From: an uncultured Clostridia bacterium
Lineage (GTDB): Bacteria > Bacillota > Clostridia > TANB77 > CAG-508
Assembly (NCBI GenBank): GCA_934162535.1
Contig: CAKPJC010000017.1
Coordinates: 1 to 38,842, forward strand
DNA: 38,842 nt
Direction of reading: 5' to 3'
The position numbers and the translations under genes are program-made. Of the stretch, positions 14,362 through 22,384 are shown piece by piece. The notes beneath the pieces were generated by a model, which was given only the letters and a program-made list of their open reading frames with translations, had not been told where the DNA came from and ran no database searches. Within the stretch, counting starts at the first letter, position 1. Every line of letters begins with the position of its first letter.

Positions 14362-15210
14362 CTAGGCAATGGAAGCTAAAAGATGATTCCTGTAACTAAC
14401 AGGGGGCATCTTTTTTAGATTCCATTGATATCTAAAATTATTATAATAATCTATATAATCTTTAATTTCATTACATACATCTCTAAAAGTAAAACATGTA
14501 TCTAAATTTAGTTCATCTTTCATATGTCCAAAATAAGACTCTTGAGGTGCATTGTCCCAACAGTTTCCTCGCCTAGACATTGATTGTTGAATATTATATC
14601 TTTTTAATAATTGATGAAATTTTGGACTAGTATAATGTACTCCTTGATCAGAATGTAACATTACTTTTTCTGATAATATAATATTACTTTTTTTATGTAA
14701 TAATTTTACTGTTTCTAGTGAAATATCTAAATTCATATTTTCACTTAAATAATAAGCTAATATTTCGTTAGTTTCAGCATCTTTAATTGTAGATAAGTAA
14801 CATTTTTTATTATCTCTATAAAATAAATATGTTATATCTGTTAATAATACATTATAAGGTATACCTGTTTTAAATTGTCTATTCACTTTATTTTCACATG
14901 TAGTATGCTCTTTAGTTGCCTTCATCATCCTTCTATATGGATTGGCTTTTCTTATTGGACATTTTAATCCAAACTTTCTCATTAATCTTTGAACCTTTTT
15001 TAAATTGAAGTGTATATCAAACTCATTATCTAATACCATTTTTATTTGTCTAGAACCTTTTTTACGATTTTTAAATTTATATGCTTTCATAATCCATTTA
15101 AAATCTTCTTTATCTTTTATTTCTTTTTCTATTCTTTTACTCTCATTTTTTAAATAATTATAATAGCCAGATTTAGATACACCTATACTATTACATAGAT
15201 ATGTAGTCAT
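14362..15210 (-). CDS. IS3-family transposase OrfB (DDE integrase domain)
   Basis: 282 residues from the first ATG; the natural product is probably an OrfA-OrfB fusion made by -1 frameshifting. The upstream extension of the frame reads through FEIIKYVIDKYQLKG into MTTYLCNSIGVSKSGYYNYL, the usual IS150/IS3 OrfB beginning. An HTH_21-like region and an rve integrase core follow. Catalytic residues are visible in LLTDITYL (Asp), LHSDQGVHYTS (Asp) and NAPQESYFGHMKDE (Glu). The C-terminal FRYQWNLKKMPPVSYR is typical. It is full length and shows no interruption. Confidence 0.92.
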   Translation of the reverse strand: MTTYLCNSIGVSKSGYYNYLKNESKRIEKEIKDKEDFKWIMKAYKFKNRKKGSRQIKMVLDNEFDIHFNLKKVQRLMRKFGLKCPIRKANPYRRMMKATKEHTTCENKVNRQFKTGIPYNVLLTDITYLFYRDNKKCYLSTIKDAETNEILAYYLSENMNLDISLETVKLLHKKSNIILSEKVMLHSDQGVHYTSPKFHQLLKRYNIQQSMSRRGNCWDNAPQESYFGHMKDELNLDTCFTFRDVCNEIKDYIDYYNNFRYQWNLKKMPPVSYRNHLLASIA

Positions 15211-15245
15211 TCCTTTTAGCTGATATTTATCTATAACATATTTTA

Positions 15246-15692
15246 TTATTTCGAATTTGATATTGACTTGGTATCTGTTAAAAGTCCCATTTCTATTAAC
15301 TCGTTTTTTTTTAGCAATTCATTTTCAGCTTCAAGCAATTTTATTTTAGATTCTGCTCTTTCTAATTTTTCTTTATCTGAAAGTTCTCTTTCTAAAGGCC
15401 TACCAGAAGCACCTTTTCTAGTATCTTTTAGTTCTCCAACTTTTTTATATTGTTTTCTCCATCTTTTGGCTGAATTGTGTATTCTATCATTTCCAACTAT
15501 ATCTGGATCTATGCCACATTCTCTAAAAATATCTCTAGGAAATTTTTTATAATCTTCGCATTCTTTAACTAATTTTATTTTAAATTCATCAGTATAAGTT
15601 ATTGCTTTATTAGATACATTTTTTATCCATTTATTTTTACTTAATTTTCTCACTTGAGCATCTGTAAATTCTATTTTTGACATATATTTCAC
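15246..15692 (-). CDS. IS3-family transposase OrfA (helix-turn-helix)
   Basis: 148 residues with an N-terminal DNA-binding region (YTDEFKIKLVKECEDYKKFP), a Ser/Arg-rich linker and a C-terminal leucine-zipper-like helix (LERAESKIKLLEAENELLKK). A run of nine A on the coding strand (T9 at 15304-15312) lies in the codons for LKKN. A -1 slip there would continue as KRVNRNGTFNRYQ into orfB, the expected mechanism for making the fusion transposase. Confidence 0.9.
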   Translation of the reverse strand: MKYMSKIEFTDAQVRKLSKNKWIKNVSNKAITYTDEFKIKLVKECEDYKKFPRDIFRECGIDPDIVGNDRIHNSAKRWRKQYKKVGELKDTRKGASGRPLERELSDKEKLERAESKIKLLEAENELLKKNELIEMGLLTDTKSISNSK

Positions 15693-15729
15693 CTACTTTC
15701 TTATATTATACAACAAAACATAATAAAAA

Positions 15730-15773
15730 CCTATAAAGGAGACTGTCTTTTTTTAACAGTCCTCTTTATAGGT
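15730..15773 (-). terminator. Hairpin: tRNA operon terminator overlapping the IS end
   Basis: Seventeen-bp imperfect arms, CCTATAAAGGAGACTGT (15730-15746) and ACAGTCCTCTTTATAGG (15757-15773), with two mismatches and a 10-nt loop. On the minus strand it follows tRNA-Phe and is followed by TTTTTATT, so it fits an intrinsic terminator. The putative outer end of the IS3 element (15758) falls inside it. Confidence 0.6.
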
Positions 15774-15804
15774 TACATTCTATTTTATTACATTGTCTTT
15801 ATCT

Positions 15805-15880
15805 TGGTGCCTCGAACGGGAATCGAACCAGTGACACAGGGATTTTCAGTCCCTTGCTCTACCAACTGAGCTATCGAGGC
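15805..15880 (-). tRNA. tRNA-Phe (GAA)
   Basis: A 76-nt cloverleaf: acceptor GCCTCGA pairs with TCGAGGC, D-arm GCTCAGTTGGTAGAGC, anticodon loop CTGAAAA giving GAA, T-arm GGTTCGATTCC, and 3' CCA encoded. Third of three tandem tRNA genes. Confidence 0.97.
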
Positions 15881-15899
15881 TTATAAAATTATAAAAAAA

Positions 15900-15976
15900 T
15901 GGCGACCTGGAACGGGCTCGAACCGTCGACCTCTAGCGTGACAGGCTAGCGTTCTAACCAACTGAACTACCAGGCC
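15900..15976 (-). tRNA. tRNA-Asp (GTC)
   Basis: 77 nt: acceptor GGCCTGG with CCAGGTC, anticodon loop CTGTCAC giving GTC, T-loop GGTTCGAGCCC, encoded CCA. It lies between tRNA-Val and tRNA-Phe with short spacers. Confidence 0.97.
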
Positions 15977-15984
15977 GTAAAACA

Positions 15985-16060
15985 TGGTGGTCGCTATAGG
16001 GCTCGAACCTATGACCCTCTGCTTGTAAGGCAGATGCTCTCCCAGCTGAGCTAAGCGACC
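15985..16060 (-). tRNA. tRNA-Val (TAC)
   Basis: 76 nt: acceptor GGTCGCT with AGCGACC, anticodon loop CTTACAA giving TAC, T-arm GGTTCGAGCCC, encoded CCA. First gene of the tRNA operon, 20 bp from the promoter -10. Confidence 0.97.
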
Positions 16061-16079
16061 ATGTCTTTCGACATTGACT

Positions 16080-16108
16080 AGTATACTATGTTTTTTTAAT
16101 ATTGTCAA
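16080..16108 (-). promoter_or_regulatory. Consensus promoter of the tRNA operon
   Basis: Minus strand -35 TTGACA (16103-16108), 17-nt spacer, -10 TATACT (16080-16085), one base from perfect consensus and right before tRNA-Val. Confidence 0.9.
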
Positions 16109-16163
16109 TACTTTTTTTCATATTTTTTATTTTTTTCCGGTTTTTTCGTTATTTTTTATTAAT

Positions 16164-16844
16164 TTAGTTTATTGTTGTACTAGTTTTTCCTGCTCCAACA
16201 ACATTTTCTTGTAATGATCTCCATGTATTACAACCTATTATTCCATCGCTTGTTAGTCCTCTTGATTTTTGGTATTGTCTGACTGCATTTTCTGTTTGTG
16301 CACCAAATACTCCATCAAGTCCTCCTGTCCTATATCCTAAAGTATTCAAATCGTCTTGTGCAATACACACATAATTACCTTTTGAGCCTCTTCTTACTAT
16401 CGGATAGCCTCCTGTAGAACATGCTGGAACTCCATATCTTCTATCAAAATGAACCCACGTTGGCGAAAGTGTTTCTGGTTCGACATAGGTCCATACTCCA
16501 GAATTTATAGCACTTCTTCTTAATCTTGCCCTTTGTACATCCGATAAGCCTTGACCAACATCAAATGCAGTTCCAGCATAATGTTGACTTTGATCTCCAT
16601 GTCCTCCTTCATAAGGTCTTTTAAATGCAAAACCAACATTTATTGGTGCACCATAAATATATCTTTGACTGTTCCAGGCTTGCATTGTTCTTTTATCTGT
16701 CCATAATATGTTACTTTGACTTGCACCTCTAAATTCTTTTACTGTCAAAGTTCTATTCGTATTATACGGCATAGCAGAGCTTTCTCCCCTGATAAATGAT
16801 TCCATTCTTTTTGTATCTTGATTATACACTAATATTTTTGCCAT
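16164..16844 (-). CDS. Peptidase M15-like protein with peptidoglycan-binding domain, no signal peptide
   Basis: 226 residues from MAKILVYNQ; the ATG at 16844 is chosen over 16907 because AAGGGGGA precedes it. The M15 D,D-carboxypeptidase/VanY-like core spans about 30-140. Zinc ligands are His88 and Asp95 in SQHYAGTAFDV and His132 in WVHFD. Residues about 148-212 form a PG_binding_1 domain (DDLNTLGYRTGGLDGVFG, AVRQYQKSRGLTSDGIIG). It should trim D-Ala or cleave stem peptides, but no signal peptide or membrane segment is visible, so export is unexplained. It follows the sortase gene, and a hairpin covers its ribosome binding site. Confidence 0.88.
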   Translation of the reverse strand: MAKILVYNQDTKRMESFIRGESSAMPYNTNRTLTVKEFRGASQSNILWTDKRTMQAWNSQRYIYGAPINVGFAFKRPYEGGHGDQSQHYAGTAFDVGQGLSDVQRARLRRSAINSGVWTYVEPETLSPTWVHFDRRYGVPACSTGGYPIVRRGSKGNYVCIAQDDLNTLGYRTGGLDGVFGAQTENAVRQYQKSRGLTSDGIIGCNTWRSLQENVVGAGKTSTTIN

Positions 16845-16845
16845 A

Positions 16846-16886
16846 AAAAATCCCCCTTCCATATATACTATGAATTGGGGATTTTT
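16846..16886 (-). promoter_or_regulatory. Hairpin covering the ribosome binding site of the M15 gene
   Basis: Arms AAAAATCCCC (16846-16855) and GGGGATTTTT (16877-16886), 10 bp, loop 21 nt. On the minus strand the second arm is GGGGATTTTT ending one base before the ATG, so it takes in the Shine-Dalgarno of the M15 gene. The same structure looks like a terminator after the sortase gene. It could reduce translation or act as an attenuator. Confidence 0.5.
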
Positions 16887-16890
16887 ATTG

Positions 16891-17619
16891 TTATGTTTTT
16901 TCAACACATTTTACAATATATCTCTGCTTACTATCATTCGTACAAGTTATCAATGTAACTTCTTTTTTACCATTTGTATACTGAGTTGTATCTTTTCTAT
17001 CTGAAGGGTCAACAGTATGTATATCATAAATCTCATATTGCAAAGTTCTTTTACTTAAATCTTCAATTTCAACTACATCTCCTATTTCAAGTGTGAGAAC
17101 TTTGCTAAAGAATTTGCTGTTTCTATAATTATGTCCAACTATGCAGAGATTTCCCACTTCATTAGGATTACAACCATGGAATTTGCACACAGATACTTTT
17201 AGTAATTCATCTGTAGAATCTTCTAATATAGGATAGTCAACACCTATTTTGGGAATTCTAACAAATCCAATAGAACCATATGTTTTACCATCTGGTGCTG
17301 TATATGTTTTTGTTGCAGAAACCGATTTCATTGCTTCTTCTTGCATTCCATCATTTACATCTGTCGGTTCATCTGTTAATAATACAATTAATGCATTATC
17401 TGTTGAACTGATTGTAGTTTCATCATCATTTTTCAAAAACGATAATATGTCTTTTGATATGCTTTCATCTCTATTTCTGTCATATTCTCCATATATATAC
17501 CATAAACCTATCGCTATTATTAAAAGAACTGAAAGTATGAATAAAATTCTATATACTTTCTTTTTTCTTTTTAATTCAGGTGTTACATATATTTTTTCAG
17601 TGACTAGAATCTGATTCAT
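16891..17619 (-). CDS. Sortase family transpeptidase
   Basis: 242 residues. A membrane anchor at about 24-44 is followed by a spacer and a sortase domain (about 110-240): GSIGFVRIPKIGVDYPILE, NLCIVGHNYRNSKFFSKV with catalytic His163, and EVTLITCTNDSKQRYIVKC with catalytic Cys226 and Arg233. The TLITCT motif and short domain suggest a class D/B-like sortase, but I cannot fix the class. It acts outside the membrane, joining substrates to peptidoglycan. No LPxTG-type substrate is found in this window. It is 15 bp downstream of the large membrane-anchored protein gene, probably in one operon. Confidence 0.9.
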   Translation of the reverse strand: MNQILVTEKIYVTPELKRKKKVYRILFILSVLLIIAIGLWYIYGEYDRNRDESISKDILSFLKNDDETTISSTDNALIVLLTDEPTDVNDGMQEEAMKSVSATKTYTAPDGKTYGSIGFVRIPKIGVDYPILEDSTDELLKVSVCKFHGCNPNEVGNLCIVGHNYRNSKFFSKVLTLEIGDVVEIEDLSKRTLQYEIYDIHTVDPSDRKDTTQYTNGKKEVTLITCTNDSKQRYIVKCVEKT

Positions 17620-17634
17620 ACTTCCTCCCTTCTA

Positions 17635-19527
17635 CTATTTACTTTCAGTAATAGTAATATAATCAATCATTCCATTTGAACTTTTATATGATATTTCAAC
17701 TTTGTAGTTGCTATTTTCTTCTATTTTTGCTTCAACTTGTTTTATTAATTCTGGATTAGATGTATCTTTTTCAATATTTAACTTTATTGATTGTGCTTGA
17801 TTATTTGATAGCCCCTCTCCTTCTGTAGGTTGTGCAAGTGGAAATTCTATACTTTTTAAATTTGTTTCCACATTTTTTAATAACGTTTTTACATTTTCAG
17901 CTGTTACAGATTCTCCCGTATAAAATTCAAATTTCGAGTTAAATCTGTTTATATCAACTTGTGTCATTTGACTTTCATCAACAGGTTGTTCTGGTTCTGT
18001 AGGTGTTTCAATAATTAGTCCTAGTTTCGTTTTTAATGCTATTGTTCTTTCTTCTATTTTTGCATTAATTCTTTCTTTTAATATTTCTATTATTTTCTTT
18101 CTTGATTCATCATTCAACTTGTTTAATACAATATTGTCTTGTTCACTTATCTCTTTCTTTTCTATTGGCTGAGTTGCTACATTTGTCTTATTTTCAAGGC
18201 TAACCATTATTTCTGTTATATTCTTAGAATATGTTATTCTCATATTATCGTTTATTCCATTGCTGTCTTGTTTCATTTCATTTTCTAATTTAATAGTGTC
18301 GCTATTTTCCCCATCTACTAGCTCAATTTCGGCATCAAATGTTTCTTCATTATTAGATTGTTTTTTTGAAATTTTAACAGTTTGCTGGTTCGTCTGCTCT
18401 GTATTTAATTTAGTTCTTTGCAAAATTACTTTAGTTTCTTCGTTTGTTATTGAATTATCTATTATTATTCTGTTTGTTCCATTTTCTATAGATGTTCTTA
18501 CAGTAGTTCCATTTTTTTCGTATACTGTTATTTTTAGTTCTCCAATGTTTTCATTTTCTTGGATTTTTTCAATTAATTCATCAATTTTTTCCTTGAATGT
18601 TTTTGTATTTGTTGTTATATTATTTGTTTCACCTTGAGTTGCATCTAATTCATTATTAGTATCTTGATTAGTATCTTGTACATTTGAAGCACTATTATCC
18701 ACTTTGTTTTCTACTCCATAAAATGCTTTATTATCCATGATTTCGTCAATCACTCCATCATTTCTAACTTCAGTTAATATTTTTACAAGAACTTGTTTTA
18801 CTTGTTCTCCTGTTAATGATACCATATATGCATTTGTTTTTGTTGATGTATTGTTTATTGTTATTATTGAATTTTTTAATTTATTATATTTTCCCATTTC
18901 ACTAACAGTTTGTACTATTAATTTACTGTATTTATCTTTTAATGTATTGATTTTTGTTTCTGATATTTCCTTGTCTCCAGTTGGCTCTTTGCCATCAAGT
19001 ATATCGAAGAAACTATAAATAGAACTTTTTTCTATTCCTAAATCTGCAGATACTGTATTAATTGCATCATCATCTGTTATACTGAAAAATTGTCTTAAAA
19101 CATCTGAAAATCTGATTCCATATGTTTTTTGATTTTTTAATGCTTCTATTTCAAAATATTCCTCATTTGCATATAATAATTGTGCATCACAATAAAAGTA
19201 ATTGTTGTCATTATCTCTTTGTGAGTTTATCTTCATTGATAAACTATTAAAAGGGCTTGATACTTCTCCTCCTTCTGAATATCCAACTTTTATATTTGTC
19301 TCTGATTCATAATTATTTGTTTTATAAAATTCTCTGTATGCACTTGGCACTGAACTTTGTGTAATATTTTCAAAAATTTGCACATCCTGGTTTATATATT
19401 TTGCAAATAGTACTTTATTGTCTTTCATAAAGTCTGTTGTCATATATAAATATGCAAGGCTTCCACCTGCTATGGCTAATACTAAGATTATACTTATTAT
19501 AATAATTATTATCTTTTTTCTTTTCAT
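17635..19527 (-). CDS. Membrane-anchored extracytoplasmic protein of unknown function
   Basis: About 630 residues from MKRKK; an in-frame TTG four codons earlier overlaps the ribosome binding site GGAGG, so the ATG at 19527 is chosen. One N-terminal transmembrane helix (about 5-28) is followed by a long hydrophilic region rich in Asn, Thr, Glu and Lys. Two repeated-looking halves surround a Gln/Asn/Asp/Thr-rich linker (about 285-330, NVQDTNQDTNNELDATQ). The second half carries beta-like stretches such as IGELKITVYEKNGTTV and IMVSLENKTNVA. Near the end a proline-rich segment (ETPTEPEQPVDE) separates another domain. I do not recognise the family. It lies between rlmB and a sortase, but has no C-terminal sorting signal. 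Confidence 0.75.
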   Translation of the reverse strand: MKRKKIIIIIISIILVLAIAGGSLAYLYMTTDFMKDNKVLFAKYINQDVQIFENITQSSVPSAYREFYKTNNYESETNIKVGYSEGGEVSSPFNSLSMKINSQRDNDNNYFYCDAQLLYANEEYFEIEALKNQKTYGIRFSDVLRQFFSITDDDAINTVSADLGIEKSSIYSFFDILDGKEPTGDKEISETKINTLKDKYSKLIVQTVSEMGKYNKLKNSIITINNTSTKTNAYMVSLTGEQVKQVLVKILTEVRNDGVIDEIMDNKAFYGVENKVDNSASNVQDTNQDTNNELDATQGETNNITTNTKTFKEKIDELIEKIQENENIGELKITVYEKNGTTVRTSIENGTNRIIIDNSITNEETKVILQRTKLNTEQTNQQTVKISKKQSNNEETFDAEIELVDGENSDTIKLENEMKQDSNGINDNMRITYSKNITEIMVSLENKTNVATQPIEKKEISEQDNIVLNKLNDESRKKIIEILKERINAKIEERTIALKTKLGLIIETPTEPEQPVDESQMTQVDINRFNSKFEFYTGESVTAENVKTLLKNVETNLKSIEFPLAQPTEGEGLSNNQAQSIKLNIEKDTSNPELIKQVEAKIEENSNYKVEISYKSSNGMIDYITITESK

Positions 19528-19551
19528 CTTTTCCTCCAAAAAATATTACTT

Positions 19552-20436
19552 TTATTGTTTTTTTATTCTTTGTTTTACTGATTCGTATAATACAATTCCT
19601 GTTGATACTGCTGCATTTAATGATTTTACTTTTCCCTTCATAGGAATTTTAACAAGGAAATCACAATTTTTCTTAACTTTGTCACATATTCCTTTTCCTT
19701 CATTTCCAATTACTATTCCCAAAGGTCCTGTTAGGTCTTGATTGTAATAATATTTGTCTGTATCAACATCTGTTCCACATATCCATAATCCTGCCTGCTT
19801 TAGTTCTTCTATTGTATCTGATATATTTGTTACTCTAGCTATATTCATGTGTTCTACTGCCCCTGCTGATGTCTTATTTACTGTGCTGTTTACTGATACT
19901 GCTCTTCTCTTTGGAATAATTATTCCATGAACTCCTGCTGTTTCTGCTGTTCTTATAATTGAACCTAAATTATGTGGATCTTCTATTCCATCTAATATTA
20001 ATACAAGTGGATCTTCTTCTCTTTCTTTTGCTGTTTTTAGTATGTCTTCTATTTCAACATATTCAAATGGTGGTACTATTGCAATTATTCCTTGATAGTT
20101 CTCTTCCTGAGCCATTTCGTCCATTTGCCTTTTGTCTTTTTCTACGATTATTATTTTTCTTTCTTTAGCAATTCCAAGTATTTTGTTTATTGAACCATGT
20201 TTTTCTCCTCTTGTTACAAATATTTTGTTAATGTCCCTTCCACTTTCTAATAATTCTAGTACTGAGTTTCTTCCTTCTACTTGATCATCAAATTTCTTCT
20301 CAATATTCTCTTGTCTTCTGTCTGATTGTCTCCTTTCTCCTTGTCTTCTGTCTGGTGTATTTCTATTTTCTTTTCTCCTATCAAATCCACTTCTTCTTTC
20401 ATTTTGTCTTCTTTGACTATTTCTTCTTTCTCTCAT
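19552..20436 (-). CDS. rlmB: 23S rRNA (Gm2251) 2'-O-methyltransferase RlmB-type, with Arg-rich N-terminal extension
   Basis: 294 residues, against about 245 for most bacterial RlmB. Residues 1-47 are an Arg-rich repeat region (RRQNERRSGFDRR, DRRQGERRQSDRRQ) not usual in the family. The canonical protein starts near VEGRNSVLELLESG, followed by a substrate-binding domain and a SPOUT methyltransferase domain with DPLVLILDGIEDPHNLGSIIRTAE, GIVIGNEGKGI and VKIPMKGKVKSLNAAVS, the knot motifs. It transfers a methyl group from SAM to G2251 (E. coli numbering) of 23S rRNA. The basic N-terminus may aid RNA binding. It lies just upstream of the membrane-anchored protein gene and downstream of lepA. Confidence 0.9.
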   Translation of the reverse strand: MRERRNSQRRQNERRSGFDRRKENRNTPDRRQGERRQSDRRQENIEKKFDDQVEGRNSVLELLESGRDINKIFVTRGEKHGSINKILGIAKERKIIIVEKDKRQMDEMAQEENYQGIIAIVPPFEYVEIEDILKTAKEREEDPLVLILDGIEDPHNLGSIIRTAETAGVHGIIIPKRRAVSVNSTVNKTSAGAVEHMNIARVTNISDTIEELKQAGLWICGTDVDTDKYYYNQDLTGPLGIVIGNEGKGICDKVKKNCDFLVKIPMKGKVKSLNAAVSTGIVLYESVKQRIKKQ

Positions 20437-20456
20437 TTTCTCTTACCTCAACTTCT

Positions 20457-22262
20457 TTATTCATCATCTAATTTTAGTACTGATAGAAACGCTTCCTGTG
20501 GCATTTCTACATTTCCTATTTGTCTCATTCTCTTCTTTCCTCTTTTTTGTTTTTCTAGTAGCTTTTTCTTTCTTGTAATGTCTCCTCCATAACATTTTGC
20601 TAATACGTCTTTTCTCATTGCAGATATTGTTTCTCTTGCAATTATTGTTCCTCCTATTACTGCTTGTATTGGTATTGCAAATAATTGCCTTGGTATTACT
20701 TCTTTTAGTTTTTCTACCATTTTCTTTCCTCTAGTGTAAGCATTATCTTTGAATACTATGAATGATAATGCATCAACTGGCTCTCCATTAACATGAATGT
20801 CTAATTTTACTAGTTTTGATTCTCTGTATTCTTTGAATTCATAATCAAAAGATGCATATCCTTTTGTTCTTGATTTTAAATTGTCAAAAAAATCATATAT
20901 TATTTCATTTAATGGCATGTCATATATAAGTGTTACTCTATTTTCATCTAAGTATTTCATGTCTATAAACACACCTCTGCGATTTTGGCATATGTCCATT
21001 ATGTTTCCTACATATTCTTTAGGTGTAAATATATTTGCTGTTACTATTGGTTCTTCCATATATGATATTTCTGTTGTTGGTGGTAAATCTGCTGGATTGT
21101 ATACCTCAAGCACTTCTCCTGTTGTTTTGTGAACTTTATATATTACTGATGGCGCTGTTGTTATAAGTCCTAAATCAAATTCCCTGTCTAATCTTTCTTC
21201 TATTATTTCTAAGTGCAATAATCCTAAAAATCCACATCTAAATCCAAATCCCAGTGCAACAGATGTTTCTGGTTCATATTCTAATGCTGAATCATTTAGT
21301 TTTAGTTTTTCTAATGCAATTTTCAAATCTTCATATTGGCTTCCATCTACTGGATAAAGCCCACAATATACCATTGGTGTTACTTTTTTGTATCCAGGTA
21401 ATGGCTTATCTGCTGGATTATTTTTTAATGTTATTGTGTCTCCAACATGTATGTCTGTTAAACTTTTTATACTTGCTGATATGTATCCTACTTCTCCGGC
21501 TTTTATTTCTTTTGTTGGCATATATGCTCCTGGTGCAAAATATCCGACTTCCACAACTGTAAACGTTTTTCCAGTTGCCATTAATACTATTTCATCCCCT
21601 ACTTTTATTGTTCCATCTACAACCCTTACATATGCAACAGCACCTTTATAATTATCATAATATGAATCAAATATCAAACATTTTGCCTTTTCATTCTCAT
21701 TTCCTTTTGGTGCAGGTAAGTCAGTAACTATTCTTTCAAGTACTTCTTCTACATTTAGTCCGGATTTTGCAGATATACATGGTGCATCCATGGCTGGTAT
21801 TCCAATTATGTCTTCTATTTCTTTTTTGACTTCTTCTGGTCTAGCATTTGGTAAATCTATTTTATTTATCACTGGCAATATTTCAAGGTCATTTTCTATT
21901 GCTAAATATACATTTGCAAGTGTTTGTGCTTCTACTCCTTGACTTGCGTCTACTACAAGCACTGCACCATCACATGCCGCTAAACTTCTTGATACTTCAT
22001 AATTGAAGTCAACATGTCCTGGTGTATCTATTAAGTTTAGTGTATATTCTTCTCCATCTTTCGCTTTATAGGTCATTCTTACTGCCTGTGATTTTATTGT
22101 TATTCCTCTTTCTCTCTCTATATCCATATTGTCTAGTACTTGTTCTTCCATTTCTCTTTGTGATAATACTCCTGTTTTTTCAATTAGCCTATCTGCAAGT
22201 GTTGACTTTCCATGATCTATATGTGCAATTATGCTGAAATTTCTTATATTTTTTTGGTTCAT
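20457..22262 (-). CDS. lepA: Elongation factor 4 (LepA) GTPase
   Basis: 601 residues, the standard length. The GTPase domain has AHIDHGKST (14-21), DTPGHVDF, NKIDLP and a SAKSG motif. EF-G-like domains follow, then the LepA-specific C-terminal domain (FGFRCGFLGLLHLEII, IYDMPLNEIIYDFFDNLKS, RKKKLLEKQKRGKKRM). It is a translation factor that acts on the ribosome and has been linked to back-translocation or ribosome biogenesis. GGGAGGA precedes the ATG. It is the first of the group lepA-rlmB-17635 gene. Confidence 0.97.
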   Translation of the reverse strand: MNQKNIRNFSIIAHIDHGKSTLADRLIEKTGVLSQREMEEQVLDNMDIERERGITIKSQAVRMTYKAKDGEEYTLNLIDTPGHVDFNYEVSRSLAACDGAVLVVDASQGVEAQTLANVYLAIENDLEILPVINKIDLPNARPEEVKKEIEDIIGIPAMDAPCISAKSGLNVEEVLERIVTDLPAPKGNENEKAKCLIFDSYYDNYKGAVAYVRVVDGTIKVGDEIVLMATGKTFTVVEVGYFAPGAYMPTKEIKAGEVGYISASIKSLTDIHVGDTITLKNNPADKPLPGYKKVTPMVYCGLYPVDGSQYEDLKIALEKLKLNDSALEYEPETSVALGFGFRCGFLGLLHLEIIEERLDREFDLGLITTAPSVIYKVHKTTGEVLEVYNPADLPPTTEISYMEEPIVTANIFTPKEYVGNIMDICQNRRGVFIDMKYLDENRVTLIYDMPLNEIIYDFFDNLKSRTKGYASFDYEFKEYRESKLVKLDIHVNGEPVDALSFIVFKDNAYTRGKKMVEKLKEVIPRQLFAIPIQAVIGGTIIARETISAMRKDVLAKCYGGDITRKKKLLEKQKRGKKRMRQIGNVEMPQEAFLSVLKLDDE

Positions 22263-22342
22263 TATTCCTCCCGTTTTTCTTCATATTTCTTGGCTATTTT
22301 ATTATACCATGTTTCTATTTTTTTTTCATTAGTTTTTCATAA

Positions 22343-22381
22343 AAAAAGAAGGGTTTTTATAAAAAATTTTCCCTTCTTTTT
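22343..22381 (-). terminator. Intrinsic terminator after the G5/3D gene
   Basis: Eleven-bp arms AAAAAGAAGGG (22343-22353) and CCCTTCTTTTT (22371-22381), loop 17 nt, just after the stop at 22385. Confidence 0.75.
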
Positions 22382-22384
22382 ATT

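Larger units (their letters stand above)
14297..15758 (-). mobile_element. IS3-family insertion sequence
   Basis: About 1.46 kb with orfA (15246-15692) and orfB (14362-15210) in the IS3 arrangement. Likely terminal inverted repeats are GGTTTAAAAAAAAGACAAG at the low end (14297-14315) and TGTTAAAAAAAGACAG read from 15758 inward. A second near-copy of the low-end repeat lies at about 14348, so the exact boundary is uncertain. The high end falls inside a hairpin next to the tRNA genes. A target duplication was not identified. Both ORFs look intact, so the element may be active. Confidence 0.75.

Noticed and set aside
15881..16108. 75-residue ORF over the tRNA genes
   Set aside because: It is only a translation of tRNA sequence (GRLAQLGEHLPYK is the typical tRNA-antisense artefact).
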